Positions 32,637 through 42,453 are shown, numbered from the stretch's first letter. The stretch is DNA of 64,000 nucleotides from Mucilaginibacter oryzae (GCF_003148845.1 NZ_QGHA01000005.1:304795-368794), one strand, 5' to 3'. Translations and numbers: made by a program. The notes: a model not told the origin generated them from the sequence alone.

Positions 32637-35126
32637 TCAATACGGGTCAACATCAGGCTGGATAATACTACCCGTACTTAGCTTTGTGGTTTGAAACTGC
32701 GTGATCACATCCCGCAAAACCGATTTGGCTTTAACTATAGAGATCCCGTCCTTTTCAAACTTGAGCATAATACTTTGAATATAGTAATTGCGGATCCGGC
32801 TTACCAAGGGCGGCTCCGGGCCAATTACCCGTTCACCAAAATGTTCGCGCAAACGCGCGGCAATGTAGGTGGCCTGGTTACTCAGCACATCCGGGTTTTT
32901 GTGTTTAATATCAAGGTTAATGATACGGTAAAATGGCGGATACGCAAAATTTCTGCGCTCTTCCATCTCCGTCAGGTACAAATCAAGGTAATTGTTTTCA
33001 ATTACCTGCTTTAGTACCCGGTGGTAAATATCATAGGTCTGGATAACCACCTTGCCCTGCTTGCCTCTGCGGCCTGCACGGCCGCTAACCTGCGCCAGTA
33101 ATTGATACCCGCGTTCGTTTGCCCGGTAATCCGGAAATTTGAGCAGGCTGTCTGCATTAATGATGCCTATTAAAGTAACGTCTGAAAAATCCAGTCCCTT
33201 GGCTACCATTTGCGTACCAACCAGGATATCGATCTTTTTTTCTTCCAGGTTATTCAGGATACTTTGCAATGAATTTCGTGAACGTGTAGTATCCAGGTCC
33301 ATACGTGCGATGCGGGCCTCGGGGAGTAGTACACTCAGCTCATCTTCAATTTTTTCGGTACCAAAACCTTTATACTCAAGGTGGGTTGAGCCGCAGGCCG
33401 GGCAAATATTGGGAGTATCTTCCCTGTACCCGCAATAGTGGCAGTGCAGTTTGCCGCTGCTTTTATGATAGGTAAGGCTTACATCACAATTGATACATTT
33501 TGGCGTGTAGGCACAAATCTTACACATCAATATAGGCGCATATCCCCTGCGGTTTTGAAACAGAATCACCTGCTCCTTATTTTCAAGCGCCTGTTTTATA
33601 CCATCCATCAACACACCCGTAAAATGCGACTGGATGGTTTTCTGCTTTGTTTCAGCAGCTATGCTCACCACTTCAACTACGGGCAGCTCAACCCCGCCAA
33701 ACCTTTCTGCCAATTCAACAAAGCCATATTTATGTGTACGGGCGTTATAATAACTTTCAAAAGATGGCGTGGCCGAACCCAACAACACTTTACCGGCATG
33801 CCGGTTGGCCAAAAAAACAGCGGCATCGCGGGCGTTGTAGCGGGGAGCGGGATCGTATTGCTTGTAGGATGTTTCGTGCTCCTCATCAACAATGATAAGC
33901 CCAAGATCATTAAAGGGTAAAAAAACCGACGACCGGGCGCCAAGCACTATCTTATATTCGCCGCTTAAAACTTTTTGCCAAACCTCTACCCTTTCATTAT
34001 CATTAAAGCGCGAATGGTAAACACCAATATCGGCGCCGAAATACATCCTCAGCCTTTCAATAATGTGAGTGGTGAGGGCAATTTCGGGCAGCAGGTAAAG
34101 CACCTGCCTGCCGTTAAGCACCATCTCCTCAATTAACCGGATATAGATCTGTGTTTTGCCAGATGAGGTTACGCCATGAAGCAAGGTAACATCCTTTTCT
34201 TTAAACTGCGTACGTATACTTTGCAAAACTTCTGCCTGCGGTACGCTTAAATCAAACGTGTTGCCGGGTTCTCCATCTTCCTCATGATGCAAACGGCTCA
34301 CATTCCGCTCTTCTGCAAACAGAATATCTTTTTCTATAAGCGATTTTATGCTTGATTCGCCCGCGCCGCTTTCTTCAATCAACTCGTTTTTGGTGATATT
34401 TTTTTGATGGCGGGCTAACTTGATGTAAGCCAGCAGCGCATCTGCCTGTTTAGGCGCCCGCTTCTCTAATATAGGAAACAGTTCGCGTAGATTTTCGGAA
34501 TTATTGTAAACCGGGTTGAGGGTTATAAAAGTTTTTTTACGCGGTTTATAGCGCTCGCTTACCTCTTCAGAAATATTGATGATGTTTTTTTCAAACATCT
34601 GTTTCAGAATCGGCATTACGGTTTTTTGCCCCAGCAACTTGGCGATATCACTAACCGTAAGCTCCGGTTGAATTTCAAGAGCCTCTACAATTAAAAACTC
34701 TTTATCATGTAAAGTGTCTTTATCAACCTGTTCGGGGTTTAGTACAATTTTAGTTTCGCTGGCCAGTTTTAACGCGGCAGGCAGGGCGGCGTTCATCACC
34801 TCGCCAATGTTGCACATGTAATAATCGGCCAGCCATTCCCAAAATTCAAGCTGTTTGGCGGTAACCACCGGCTTATCGTCCAATACCTCTATAATATACT
34901 TAGCCTCATACTTTTCGGGAGCCAATTCGCCCAGGGCTTTTACAACAGCAGTGTAAAGTTTGCTTTTACCAAATTGCACCACTACCCTCTTACCAATGGC
35001 CACGGCATCATTTTGCTCATAGGGAACGCGGTAGGTATAGTTTTTTGAAATAGCCAATGGCAAAATCACTTCGGCAAAAAGTGTTTTACGATCGGTATGT
35101 TCAATATCGGCGGCAAACTCCAGCAT
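32637..35126 (-). CDS. priA: Primosomal protein N' (replication restart helicase)
   Basis: 829 residues. Helicase motifs: Walker A GVTSSGKTQIY, DEEH in VDEEHETSYKQ, LGSATPSFES, and C-terminal RRGKQGKV. Between the helicase lobes are zinc-binding cysteine pairs CKICAYTPKCINCD and CHYCGYREDTPNICPACG. The N-terminal part is the PriA DNA-binding domain (EVILPLAISKNYTYRVP). It restarts stalled forks. It starts six bases after the DUF423 gene and shares its transcript. Confidence 0.97.
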   Translation of the reverse strand: MLEFAADIEHTDRKTLFAEVILPLAISKNYTYRVPYEQNDAVAIGKRVVVQFGKSKLYTAVVKALGELAPEKYEAKYIIEVLDDKPVVTAKQLEFWEWLADYYMCNIGEVMNAALPAALKLASETKIVLNPEQVDKDTLHDKEFLIVEALEIQPELTVSDIAKLLGQKTVMPILKQMFEKNIINISEEVSERYKPRKKTFITLNPVYNNSENLRELFPILEKRAPKQADALLAYIKLARHQKNITKNELIEESGAGESSIKSLIEKDILFAEERNVSRLHHEEDGEPGNTFDLSVPQAEVLQSIRTQFKEKDVTLLHGVTSSGKTQIYIRLIEEMVLNGRQVLYLLPEIALTTHIIERLRMYFGADIGVYHSRFNDNERVEVWQKVLSGEYKIVLGARSSVFLPFNDLGLIIVDEEHETSYKQYDPAPRYNARDAAVFLANRHAGKVLLGSATPSFESYYNARTHKYGFVELAERFGGVELPVVEVVSIAAETKQKTIQSHFTGVLMDGIKQALENKEQVILFQNRRGYAPILMCKICAYTPKCINCDVSLTYHKSSGKLHCHYCGYREDTPNICPACGSTHLEYKGFGTEKIEDELSVLLPEARIARMDLDTTRSRNSLQSILNNLEEKKIDILVGTQMVAKGLDFSDVTLIGIINADSLLKFPDYRANERGYQLLAQVSGRAGRRGKQGKVVIQTYDIYHRVLKQVIENNYLDLYLTEMEERRNFAYPPFYRIINLDIKHKNPDVLSNQATYIAARLREHFGERVIGPEPPLVSRIRNYYIQSIMLKFEKDGISIVKAKSVLRDVITQFQTTKLSTGSIIQPDVDPY

Positions 35127-35132
35127 GTAAAA

Positions 35133-35522
35133 TTATTTAGTACGGATAGCGGCCAGGGCCAGCATCAGCCAGCCTAAAATAAACAACAAGCCACCTACCG
35201 GGGTAATTGGCCCCATGATGTGCAGCCAGCTCCAGCCAAGTAAATCGCGGCAGGAAAGCAGGTACAGCGAACCCGAAAACAGGATAATACCAAATGTAAA
35301 AAGGTAATGCGCTGCCGATATCAGGCCGCCATCATTTTTACCGGCAAACGCGGACAGGAACAACAGCGCGAATACATGGTAAAAATTGTATTGTACGGCA
35401 GTATGCCAAACTTCAAGCTGCGCCGCCGTTAAAGTACTTTTTAACCCGTGTGCCCCGAAAGCACCTGTAATAACGGCCAGCATGCCAAAAAACGAAGCGG
35501 TAATAACTATTTGTTTGTTCAT
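35133..35522 (-). CDS. DUF423 family membrane protein
   Basis: 129 residues from ATG 35522 (the upstream alternative start would add nine residues). Four membrane helices and the motifs GAFGAHGLKS and TPVGGLLFILGW are typical of the small DUF423 family, whose function is unknown. It precedes priA by six bases. Confidence 0.88.
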   Translation of the reverse strand: MNKQIVITASFFGMLAVITGAFGAHGLKSTLTAAQLEVWHTAVQYNFYHVFALLFLSAFAGKNDGGLISAAHYLFTFGIILFSGSLYLLSCRDLLGWSWLHIMGPITPVGGLLFILGWLMLALAAIRTK

Positions 35523-35562
35523 GCAGATATAAAAAGCTAAGTTAACCAATTGAAAGTATTAC

Positions 35563-35593
35563 TTTACCTGCGCGGGGTAAAATTCTATCTTTG
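35563..35593 (+). promoter_or_regulatory. Promoter of the 527-residue membrane-anchored protein gene
   Basis: TTTA (35563-35566), 19-base spacer, TATCTTTG (35586-35593), an exact -7 match. The ATG lies 16 bases downstream. Confidence 0.65.
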
Positions 35594-35608
35594 CTTAGCA
35601 ACGCACCT

Positions 35609-37192
35609 ATGAAACGACTGATTGCAACCACTATATTTTTGGTTATAGCTACTGTACTGGTTACGGTGTTATATTTCAAAAATCTGAGCCCGCCCGGGGT
35701 ACGCACCGGCGAAGTTATGCACAGTATCCCGGCCAACGCGGTTGCGGTATTTCAGTTTAACAACGAAAAGGGTTTTTACGATATTTTTAACGGAAGCCAG
35801 CTGTTAAAAACTTTTATAGGAGGCCAACATGTAAGCGATCTCGACACCTTACGCAAACTACTCATCGCATCGCCGCAACTCAGCCAGTTTTTCAGTGGTC
35901 AAAACCTGTTTATATCCCTCCATCCGGCCAATAACAACGATATTAACCTGCTAATAACCACAAGGGCATCCAAAACTTTTGATCCTTCCCTGTTTACCAA
36001 TTTAACAGGCGCGGCCAAAAACCAGCTACAGATAAAAGCTATACCAATTGCAGCGCACGAAGGTTTCGATGTGTTGATCAAACCACTTGACCGGCATTTT
36101 TATATTTTAAAAAAGGGGAACAACATATTTTCGGGGAGCTTTTCGAAAGATCTGATAGAACATAGCGCCATCGACGAAAAAAATAAGAACAACCTCTCAC
36201 CACTTCCCGAACAGCAAAACGCCAATTCGCTGGCCGAACTGTATGTTAATTATACTCAGCTCGATCCTTTGTTTAACCAGCTTTTTGAAAACAAAAACAC
36301 CGACATTTTTAAAAGCTTCAGGCTATTGCCTGGTTTGGGTGCCTTAACACTCAATTACAAAAGCGATGCCCTGATGTTTAACGGATTTACAAAAAAGCAG
36401 GGCAGTTCAACAAGTTATTTAAACCTGTTTTCGGAGCAGCAACCTATCGTCAATCACCTGAAAGATATTTTTCCGGCTACAACTGCGTATAGTATGAGCT
36501 TTGCGGTATCCAACGCCGCTAAATTTACCGCCGATCTTGCATCGTGGCAAAACAAAGCCGGCGTAGGACCAGAACGTGATCAGTTGCTGGCCGATGTAAA
36601 AGCGAACGCGGGCCTGTTTTTAAAACCGGCTTTCGACAAGCTGCTGGGTAACGAGTTCGCCGTGGTTACCACCCGGTATTTTGAAAAGTTTGCTATTGTT
36701 TCGGTTAAAGACGGGGCTAAATTACAACCCCTGATGATGAATATCAGCAACATGGTTACCGATAAGGTGGGCCAGTTTAACTACAACAAACTACCCTTCT
36801 TTTTATTGGGCGATGCTTTCAGCGTGTTCAGAAAACCCTATTTTATTATCCTTGATAATTACCTGGTGCTGGCAGGCTCTGTTTCTGAACTGGAGAGTTA
36901 TTACGACACCTATATTAACCGCAAGTTTATCGGAAAAACAGAGCAATTTACCCGCTTTGATAATCTGCTGGCCGAACGCAGCAACGTAGCCTTTTTCATG
37001 AACTTTAAAAATACGCAGCCTGTATTGAAAAGGGATTTGAAGCAATCATTTTACAGCGATTTTGAAAACGCCCATATTGGCTGGAAAAACTATTATGGTG
37101 CCGCTTACCAACTCGCCGCGTCCGACAAAAACTTTTACACCAACTTTTGCATGCAACTGAGCGTTCCGGACACCAGTGCAATAAAAAACTAA
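35609..37192 (+). CDS. Membrane-anchored hypothetical protein, DUF3352-like
   Basis: 527 residues from the ATG at 35609 (a TTG start at 35591 lies inside the promoter). One N-terminal transmembrane helix (residues 3-24) is followed by a large extracytoplasmic part rich in beta strands: SIPANAVAVFQFNNEKGFYD at the beginning and repeated 'LLG..FAVVTTRYFEKFAIVSV' type strands. The pattern resembles DUF3352-type exported proteins, whose role is unknown. The gene is a single unit. Confidence 0.72.
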   Translation: MKRLIATTIFLVIATVLVTVLYFKNLSPPGVRTGEVMHSIPANAVAVFQFNNEKGFYDIFNGSQLLKTFIGGQHVSDLDTLRKLLIASPQLSQFFSGQNLFISLHPANNNDINLLITTRASKTFDPSLFTNLTGAAKNQLQIKAIPIAAHEGFDVLIKPLDRHFYILKKGNNIFSGSFSKDLIEHSAIDEKNKNNLSPLPEQQNANSLAELYVNYTQLDPLFNQLFENKNTDIFKSFRLLPGLGALTLNYKSDALMFNGFTKKQGSSTSYLNLFSEQQPIVNHLKDIFPATTAYSMSFAVSNAAKFTADLASWQNKAGVGPERDQLLADVKANAGLFLKPAFDKLLGNEFAVVTTRYFEKFAIVSVKDGAKLQPLMMNISNMVTDKVGQFNYNKLPFFLLGDAFSVFRKPYFIILDNYLVLAGSVSELESYYDTYINRKFIGKTEQFTRFDNLLAERSNVAFFMNFKNTQPVLKRDLKQSFYSDFENAHIGWKNYYGAAYQLAASDKNFYTNFCMQLSVPDTSAIKN

Positions 37193-37329
37193 ATTTCTTT
37201 CGTATTCACTAACCAATACAGCTCAACATCCGTAGAACTATTCAAAATAGAAATTTTAATAATTCTACCGATAATCATCCTTTGATTTTGATAATAAAAT
37301 TAAAGTGATTATGGTATTTGAGCTATAAT

Positions 37330-38778
37330 ATGAATAGGATCTTTGTTTGTCTGTTTTTTGTTCTTTCGTTTCTATCGGCTTCGGCACAGCAATTTTCTCA
37401 ATACAATACGGGTTCATTGTATGATTCGTTCGAAAATCCGTCGCAAAGGGCTTTTATACCTGATTCAAGCAGGGCGGTTGCTTTCAATTTCCTGATCCCG
37501 AATTTCGACGCGAACTTCTACGTAACCGGCAGGGCCCAGAGCGCGTTGAAAAACCGGGCCTTTTTAGGCAATTATGATGTTTCGGCATTAACCCCACCCG
37601 GAAAAGGCGGACTAAACCATTTTAATGCAGGCGGCAACAACTATTGGGTGATGCTGAAGTTTTACACTAACCTTAGCGGCGATGTTGAAATGGGTTTTTC
37701 GGCCCAGACCAAAGTTGAATCAAAAGGGTTAATTACAGACGAAACCATTCGTTTACTTTCAGGCTCTTCAACTTTTCCCGACGATCACTACGAAAATATA
37801 TTCAACAACCATTACCAACTGCAAATCTACGATCAGTTAAGTTACACCTACAGGAAACGCTTTAGCAAGGAAATAGCCTTTGGCTTTAAGCTAAGCTATC
37901 TTTCGGGTGTTAAGTACGATAAAATTGATGTGGAAAATTCGGCTATACAATTTAACCGCATCCCGGATATAAATGGTAACGAAAGCGCCGTAATATCCAT
38001 GCAGGGGCGTTATTATCACAGCTACGTACCGGGACGTTTAGACGGCCGCGATTTTCTTCCAAATTTCCGTAACCCCGGCGCATCAATAACCATAGGGGCC
38101 AGCTATTTAACCGAAGATGGCATTACCATACAAGGCAACATCAAAGATCTGGGCTTTATTCATTGGAGTAAGCGTTCGTTCATTAACGATTTTAACAATA
38201 GCGCCAACATTAACGGCATTAACTCCCCAAATAGGGAAGATAACATTTATAACGCCAGTTATAAACTATTTAGCGGCAACGCTGCTGTTACCGGTTTTAA
38301 CACCAAAACCAATGCAAAGGCCGATTTTAGCGTGACAAAAAACTACTGGTTTGACGATGAAAAAACGATCAGGTATTTCCCTACCCTTATTGCCCAAAAA
38401 GAGTTGTTTTATCCGGGATTTACCGGCGCATGGGTAAACTCTGTTCAAAAAAACAACCTGATAGGTACCCTAACAGCTACTTATGATGATTATAAACTTT
38501 TTAACCTCGGGTTGCAAGTGATGGTTAAATCGCCCAATGCCGAATTTTTTATAGGCACCGAACGGCTGATCAATACGGGTCGGCTGACTTTTGCCGCGCT
38601 GAAAAACAAAACGCAGATTAATCATGTGGGCAGCTATACCGGCGCAAACATTTTCATGGGCTTTTCATTAAAGTTTGGCCGCGTAATTGAACACCCCATG
38701 AATTCGAGCTACATCGCCATGGGTGAAAAGGGATTTTTTGGCCGTTTATTCGGGCGGATTTTTAAAACGTACAATTAA
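37330..38778 (+). CDS. DUF5723 family outer-membrane protein
   Basis: 482 residues from the ATG at 37330. A signal peptide (MNRIFVCLFFVLSFLSASAQ) is followed by alternating amphipathic strands such as VEMGFSAQTKVESKG and ASITIGASYLTEDGITIQGN, with aromatic ends, typical of an outer-membrane beta barrel. The start QFSQYNTGSLYDSFENPSQR resembles the PorP/SprF-like proteins of Bacteroidetes that serve gliding or type IX secretion, but no other component of that system is near. Its stop overlaps the tsaB stop by four bases on the other strand. Confidence 0.75.
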   Translation: MNRIFVCLFFVLSFLSASAQQFSQYNTGSLYDSFENPSQRAFIPDSSRAVAFNFLIPNFDANFYVTGRAQSALKNRAFLGNYDVSALTPPGKGGLNHFNAGGNNYWVMLKFYTNLSGDVEMGFSAQTKVESKGLITDETIRLLSGSSTFPDDHYENIFNNHYQLQIYDQLSYTYRKRFSKEIAFGFKLSYLSGVKYDKIDVENSAIQFNRIPDINGNESAVISMQGRYYHSYVPGRLDGRDFLPNFRNPGASITIGASYLTEDGITIQGNIKDLGFIHWSKRSFINDFNNSANINGINSPNREDNIYNASYKLFSGNAAVTGFNTKTNAKADFSVTKNYWFDDEKTIRYFPTLIAQKELFYPGFTGAWVNSVQKNNLIGTLTATYDDYKLFNLGLQVMVKSPNAEFFIGTERLINTGRLTFAALKNKTQINHVGSYTGANIFMGFSLKFGRVIEHPMNSSYIAMGEKGFFGRLFGRIFKTYN

Positions 38779-39467
38779 GAAGCTTTCTTTCCGGCAATAA
38801 AATCCTTAAGGTAAAAAGGTTCGAAATAAGCAACATCTTCAAACCGGTCTTCCCTAAACTTTTCGTGAGCTTTGGTTGTAAGGTAAGTTGCGGAGTTAGC
38901 AAAGCCATCTAAAAATAAGGCGTTAGGATTTGAACCTAACACAGCCTTGCATTTTTCGGCTCCATCGCCAAAAAACAATATTTTGTTACCGGACAGGTAC
39001 GATGAAAAGCTCTGTTCATCTATAATATCGGCAGATGTAGCCGTTATCCTGTTTCCGGTGGTATCAAATAAAGCGGTGTACACTTCCATCCTTCGGGCAT
39101 CAATCATGGGGCACAATAACAGCTTACTGTCCTGCTCAAAACCATCCGAAGTAATTACGCCATAAGCCATTGCTTCAAGAGTTTCAACAGCGATCAGCGG
39201 TTTATCAAGCGCGAAACATAACCCTTTGGCGGTTGAAACCCCTATACGCAAACCTGTGTAAGAACCCGGTCCGCTGCTTACGGCTATGGCATCAATGTCA
39301 TTATAGCTTACCCCCTGCTTATTCAGCAACTCATCAATGTATAGGGTAATTACTTCCGCGTGGATGTTACGGGCAATGATCTGTTTAAAATCAAGCAAGT
39401 TGCCATCGCGCGAAAGCGCTACAGAACAGGATGTTGTGGCAGTTTCAATTTGTAGGATAGTGCTCAT
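38775..39467 (-). CDS. tsaB: tRNA threonylcarbamoyladenosine biosynthesis protein
   Basis: 230 residues from the ATG at 39467 (an upstream start inside yidD is unlikely). TsaB partners TsaD and TsaE in making t6A37. Motifs: ILQIETATTSCSVALS, HAEVITLYIDELL and VSSGPGSYTGLRIGVSTAKG. The ATG lies five bases after the yidD stop, so it is the last gene of rpmH-rnpA-yidD-tsaB. Confidence 0.95.
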   Translation of the reverse strand: MSTILQIETATTSCSVALSRDGNLLDFKQIIARNIHAEVITLYIDELLNKQGVSYNDIDAIAVSSGPGSYTGLRIGVSTAKGLCFALDKPLIAVETLEAMAYGVITSDGFEQDSKLLLCPMIDARRMEVYTALFDTTGNRITATSADIIDEQSFSSYLSGNKILFFGDGAEKCKAVLGSNPNALFLDGFANSATYLTTKAHEKFREDRFEDVAYFEPFYLKDFIAGKKAS

Positions 39468-39472
39468 GTTAT

Positions 39473-39715
39473 TCAAGGTACAGGATCGTGGCCATGCCCG
39501 CCCCAGGGATTGCAACTGGCAATGCGCTTAATAGTTAACCACCCGCCTTTAAAAGCCCCGTACTTGCGGATAGCTTCCACCCCGTATTGCGAACAGGTTG
39601 GTGTGTAACGGCAAACAGCAGGCGAAAGCGGTGAAATGAAATATTGGTAAAGCCTGATCAGCAAAACAAAAAAACCGCCTGCTATCGCTTTTAAAACCTT
39701 TACTATCATTTCCAT
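39473..39715 (-). CDS. yidD: Membrane protein insertion efficiency factor
   Basis: 80 residues. The conserved core [20 protein letters not shown], the helix [13 protein letters not shown] and the end [13 protein letters not shown] define the family. A membrane-binding helix occupies residues 4-24. It assists insertion of inner-membrane proteins. It lies between rnpA and tsaB. Confidence 0.96.
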   Translation of the reverse strand: MEMIVKVLKAIAGGFFVLLIRLYQYFISPLSPAVCRYTPTCSQYGVEAIRKYGAFKGGWLTIKRIASCNPWGGHGHDPVP

Positions 39716-39725
39716 ATGCCTGTTA

Positions 39726-40136
39726 TTAACTGGCCGCTAAGTTTGAGGCGGCAAGTTCGTTACTCAACTGGTTAAGTAACTTCAACATCTTTTTTTCAAG
39801 GAAAAGATAAGGCTCAATCTCTTTGCCCACATACCCTACCGAAATCAGCACCTTTTTATCGGCAAGCTGCAACGCCTGGTAAAGCTGCTGTTGTTTATTG
39901 AGGCGGTAGGTTTCGCGCATCAATCTTTTAATCGTATTGCGATCAACAGCGTGTTTATAGCGCTTTTTCGAAACCGAAAACAAAATTTGCGCCGGATAAA
40001 GCTGTGGCTCCGTGTTTAAAAGCCAGGATACCCTGAAGGGATAACACAAAAAAGAAGAACCATTATGAAAAAGCTTGTCGATAAGCCTTTTGTTACATAA
40101 CCGTTCTTCTTTTTTAAAAGTATACATAGTTGCCAT
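39726..40136 (-). CDS. rnpA: Ribonuclease P protein component
   Basis: 136 residues. It binds the RNA of RNase P in maturing tRNA 5' ends. The signature basic helix is [20 protein letters not shown] followed by MRETYRLNK. The start [15 protein letters not shown] is typical. It follows rpmH by 68 bases, the usual order in bacteria. Confidence 0.95.
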   Translation of the reverse strand: MATMYTFKKEERLCNKRLIDKLFHNGSSFLCYPFRVSWLLNTEPQLYPAQILFSVSKKRYKHAVDRNTIKRLMRETYRLNKQQQLYQALQLADKKVLISVGYVGKEIEPYLFLEKKMLKLLNQLSNELAASNLAAS

Positions 40137-40204
40137 TATTGAACCGGGAGGTAAGCATATAGAAACGGTTCCGAACCCTTTTAGAAAGGGCGAGGCAACC
40201 TTAA

Positions 40205-40363
40205 TTATGCTTTGTGCCTGCCTTCGTCAGATACAGTTAATCTTTTGCGGCCTTTTGCTCTTCTGGCGGCTAATACTCTCCTGCCGTTAGCTGTCGACAT
40301 GCGTTCACGGAAACCGTGTTTATTTCTTCTTTTTCTTTGAGAAGGCTGAAACGTTCTTTTCAT
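40205..40363 (-). CDS. rpmH: 50S ribosomal protein L34
   Basis: A 52-residue basic protein: [18 protein letters not shown] at the start, [20 protein letters not shown] in the middle and a short SDEGRHKA tail. It is the first gene of the operon, 42 bases downstream of the -7 box of a strong promoter. Confidence 0.97.
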   Translation of the reverse strand: MKRTFQPSQRKRRNKHGFRERMSTANGRRVLAARRAKGRKRLTVSDEGRHKA

Positions 40364-40404
40364 GGCTATTTTATTCTATTCGTCGTCTTTTTTAAACAAG
40401 AGCG

Positions 40405-40435
40405 CAAATGTAGTTATTTTATTTATTAATTCAAA
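40405..40435 (-). promoter_or_regulatory. Perfect-consensus promoter of rpmH-rnpA-yidD-tsaB
   Basis: On the minus strand TTTG (40435-40432), a 19-base spacer and TACATTTG (40412-40405) match TTTG-N19-TAnnTTTG exactly. Transcription should start near 40399, about 36 bases before the rpmH ATG. Confidence 0.88.
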
Positions 40436-40839
40436 TACTATTTTTCTTATCAAATAACACGCTTTATCTAAGGCATTTAGCAGCGTACAACACACCCCAA
40501 CCTGTATCGAATCAAATAGACCTTAAAGACGTGATCTATTGCCGCCTTACACCATGCAATTCACACAATAAAATAAGCGCCCGTTTTTAGGCAAGAAATA
40601 GTTTTTAAGTAGCCTCACTAAAATCTATCCAAAGTACTTTAAGAACAAGGTGCTCCCTTTCCTTTGGAGATGGTTGGGGTGAGGCTTTTTCTTGTTTCAC
40701 ATTTTTAAATAAAAAGTTACATTTACCATTAGTTGCTACCTTACAGCACTATTCAGTATCGCGATCAAAAAGCAGTGTTAAAATACTAAAACTAATTAAC
40801 GCTGAATATTTGCATGTGCTTAAAATCCTACTAATTTCT
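40436..40839. other. Intergenic region with a decayed Bacteroidetes-type palindromic repeat
   Basis: No gene. AGCCTCAC (40611-40618) and GTGAGGCT (40679-40686) pair around CTCCCTTTCCTTTGGAGATG, a weathered version of the CCCTCTCCTTTGGAGAGGG palindrome; five T's follow. TACATTTA at 40718-40725 with TTTC 19 bases upstream is a possible promoter for chaN, with a leader of about 110 bases. Confidence 0.5.
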
Positions 40840-41718
40840 ATGAAAAGTTTGTCATTTCTGTTCTTAACATTGTTCCCTATACTGGTTTTTAGCCAGGAGT
40901 TACCGGCCACGCATTATAAAATTTATAGTACAAGGGCACAGAAGCTGGTATCGCCCGATGATATCATTGCCGACATGACCGCGGCCGATGTCTTGTTTTT
41001 CGGCGAAGAGCATAACGACTCGACTGCCCATTATTTAGAATACACCCTGTTTAAAAAGCTTGCGGAAACATACCCCCAAAAAACAGCGCTCTCGATGGAA
41101 ATGTTCCAAACCGATTGCCAGCTGGTTTTAAATGAGTACTTAGCCGGCTTTATACGCGAAAAAAATCTGATTACCGAGGGCCGCGCATGGCCTAATTATA
41201 AAGATTATAAGCCTATGGTTGATTTAGCTCAAGCCAATCATATCCCCGTTATTGCCGCTAACGCCCCTACACGCTACACCAATATGGTTACACGTTTAGG
41301 GCTCGATGCTTTGACACAGCTTGATAAGCAGGCAAAAAGCTACCTTGCGCCCCTGCCTATAGATACCGCTACTGGAGCCTACTATGATAAATTTGCGCAG
41401 ATTATGGGTGGGCATGGCTCGATGCCCGGCATGCAGATTTACCAGGCACAAAACCTGTGGGATGCTACAATGGCCTGGTCGATAGCCCGGTTTTATAAAA
41501 ATAATAAGGACTTTAAAATCCTGCAGTTAAATGGCGGTTTCCATAGCGAAGAAAAGCTGGGAACCGTGGCCCAGCTTAAAAAATACAATCCTAAAATAAG
41601 GGTTCTCAATATAGCTTCACTTTCCGACGATAGCTTTGATCGCCCCGATTGGAGCAGGTTTACAAAGCTCGCCGATTATATCATCCTTACCGATCCGAAA
41701 TTACCCAAAACTAAATAG
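40840..41718 (+). CDS. ChaN family iron-regulated lipoprotein-like protein
   Basis: 292 residues from the ATG at 40840. A signal peptide ends near VFSQ (no clear lipobox). The core DVLFFGEEHNDSTAHYLEY, ALSMEMFQTDCQ and PVIAANAPTRY match the ChaN/DUF399 family of heme- or iron-linked periplasmic proteins. The C-terminal ILQLNGGFHSEEKLG is also typical. No iron gene lies next to it. Confidence 0.85.
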   Translation: MKSLSFLFLTLFPILVFSQELPATHYKIYSTRAQKLVSPDDIIADMTAADVLFFGEEHNDSTAHYLEYTLFKKLAETYPQKTALSMEMFQTDCQLVLNEYLAGFIREKNLITEGRAWPNYKDYKPMVDLAQANHIPVIAANAPTRYTNMVTRLGLDALTQLDKQAKSYLAPLPIDTATGAYYDKFAQIMGGHGSMPGMQIYQAQNLWDATMAWSIARFYKNNKDFKILQLNGGFHSEEKLGTVAQLKKYNPKIRVLNIASLSDDSFDRPDWSRFTKLADYIILTDPKLPKTK

Positions 41719-41725
41719 TCAGCGA

Positions 41726-41845
41726 GTTGATGGTTCATAGATCATGGATCATAGTTAATAGTTGATGGTTGTTTGCATGATGGTACTTTAGACCGGCAGC
41801 TATGAACTATCTACTATGATCCATGAACAACTATAAACCATCAAC
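41726..41845. repeat. Word-like inverted repeat between chaN and mscL
   Basis: Variants of GATGGTTCATAGATCATGGA and GTTAATAGTTGATGGTT on the left (41726-41770) face complements such as ATGATCCATGAACAACTATA on the right (41799-41845). The long imperfect hairpin lies between two convergent genes and could terminate both. Confidence 0.7.
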
Positions 41846-41847
41846 AA

Positions 41848-42273
41848 TTATGCTTTTTTCGCTAACAGGTCGCGGATCTCGGTAAGTAAAACTTCTTCTT
41901 TGGTTGGCGCAGGCGGTGCGGCCGGTGTTTCTTCTTCCTTCTTTTTAAGCGAGTTTATACCTTTAACCAGTAAAAACACGATAAAAGCCAGGATAACAAA
42001 ATTAAGTACCACGGTGACAAAATTACCCCAGGCAAATACCGGCCCGAGTTTCTTTGCATCGGCAAGTGCCAGCCCTTTGGTTACTTTATCAGACAGGGGA
42101 ATATACAGATTACTAAAATCAGCCTTAAAAGCGATGCCAACAACCGGCATGATCAGATCGTTCACAACAGAATCAACAATTGATTTGAATGCCGCACCGA
42201 TGATCACACCCACAGCCAGATCGACCACGTTACCGCGCATTGCAAATTCTCTAAATTCTTTTACTATAGCCAT
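41848..42273 (-). CDS. mscL: Large-conductance mechanosensitive channel
   Basis: 141 residues. It opens under membrane tension to release solutes. Helix 1 carries [20 protein letters not shown] and helix 2 [20 protein letters not shown]; a charged C-terminal helix with KKKEEE and [13 protein letters not shown] follows. Length and order are typical. The ATG lies opposite the rpoN upstream region. Confidence 0.96.
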   Translation of the reverse strand: MAIVKEFREFAMRGNVVDLAVGVIIGAAFKSIVDSVVNDLIMPVVGIAFKADFSNLYIPLSDKVTKGLALADAKKLGPVFAWGNFVTVVLNFVILAFIVFLLVKGINSLKKKEEETPAAPPAPTKEEVLLTEIRDLLAKKA

Positions 42274-42331
42274 AAATTATAAGTTTGGTTGAATAAAGTT
42301 AATAATTAATACCATTGTGCTAAGGGTTTGC

Positions 42332-42368
42332 AGCCGTTTTTTGTTTTGATCGAAAACAAAAAACGGCT
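42332..42368. other. Perfect 16-bp inverted repeat between divergent mscL and rpoN
   Basis: AGCCGTTTTTTGTTTT (42332-42347), five-base centre GATCG, AAAACAAAAAACGGCT (42353-42368). It looks like a terminator stem but has no T-run, and no gene ends here because mscL and rpoN diverge. Possibilities are a binding site, a relic terminator, or the end of an unseen small transcript. Confidence 0.6.
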
Positions 42369-42408
42369 TTAAGCATTTAACAACTTTAGCGCAGATGCAT
42401 CAAGTAAT

Positions 42409-42439
42409 TTTTACTTAATACTAATTTGATGTATTTTTG
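42409..42439 (+). promoter_or_regulatory. Promoter of rpoN
   Basis: TTTT at 42409-42412, a 19-base spacer and TATTTTTG (42432-42439), an exact -7 match. The ATG lies 15 bases downstream of the box. Confidence 0.6.
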
Positions 42440-42453
42440 GCTACATCTTAATT

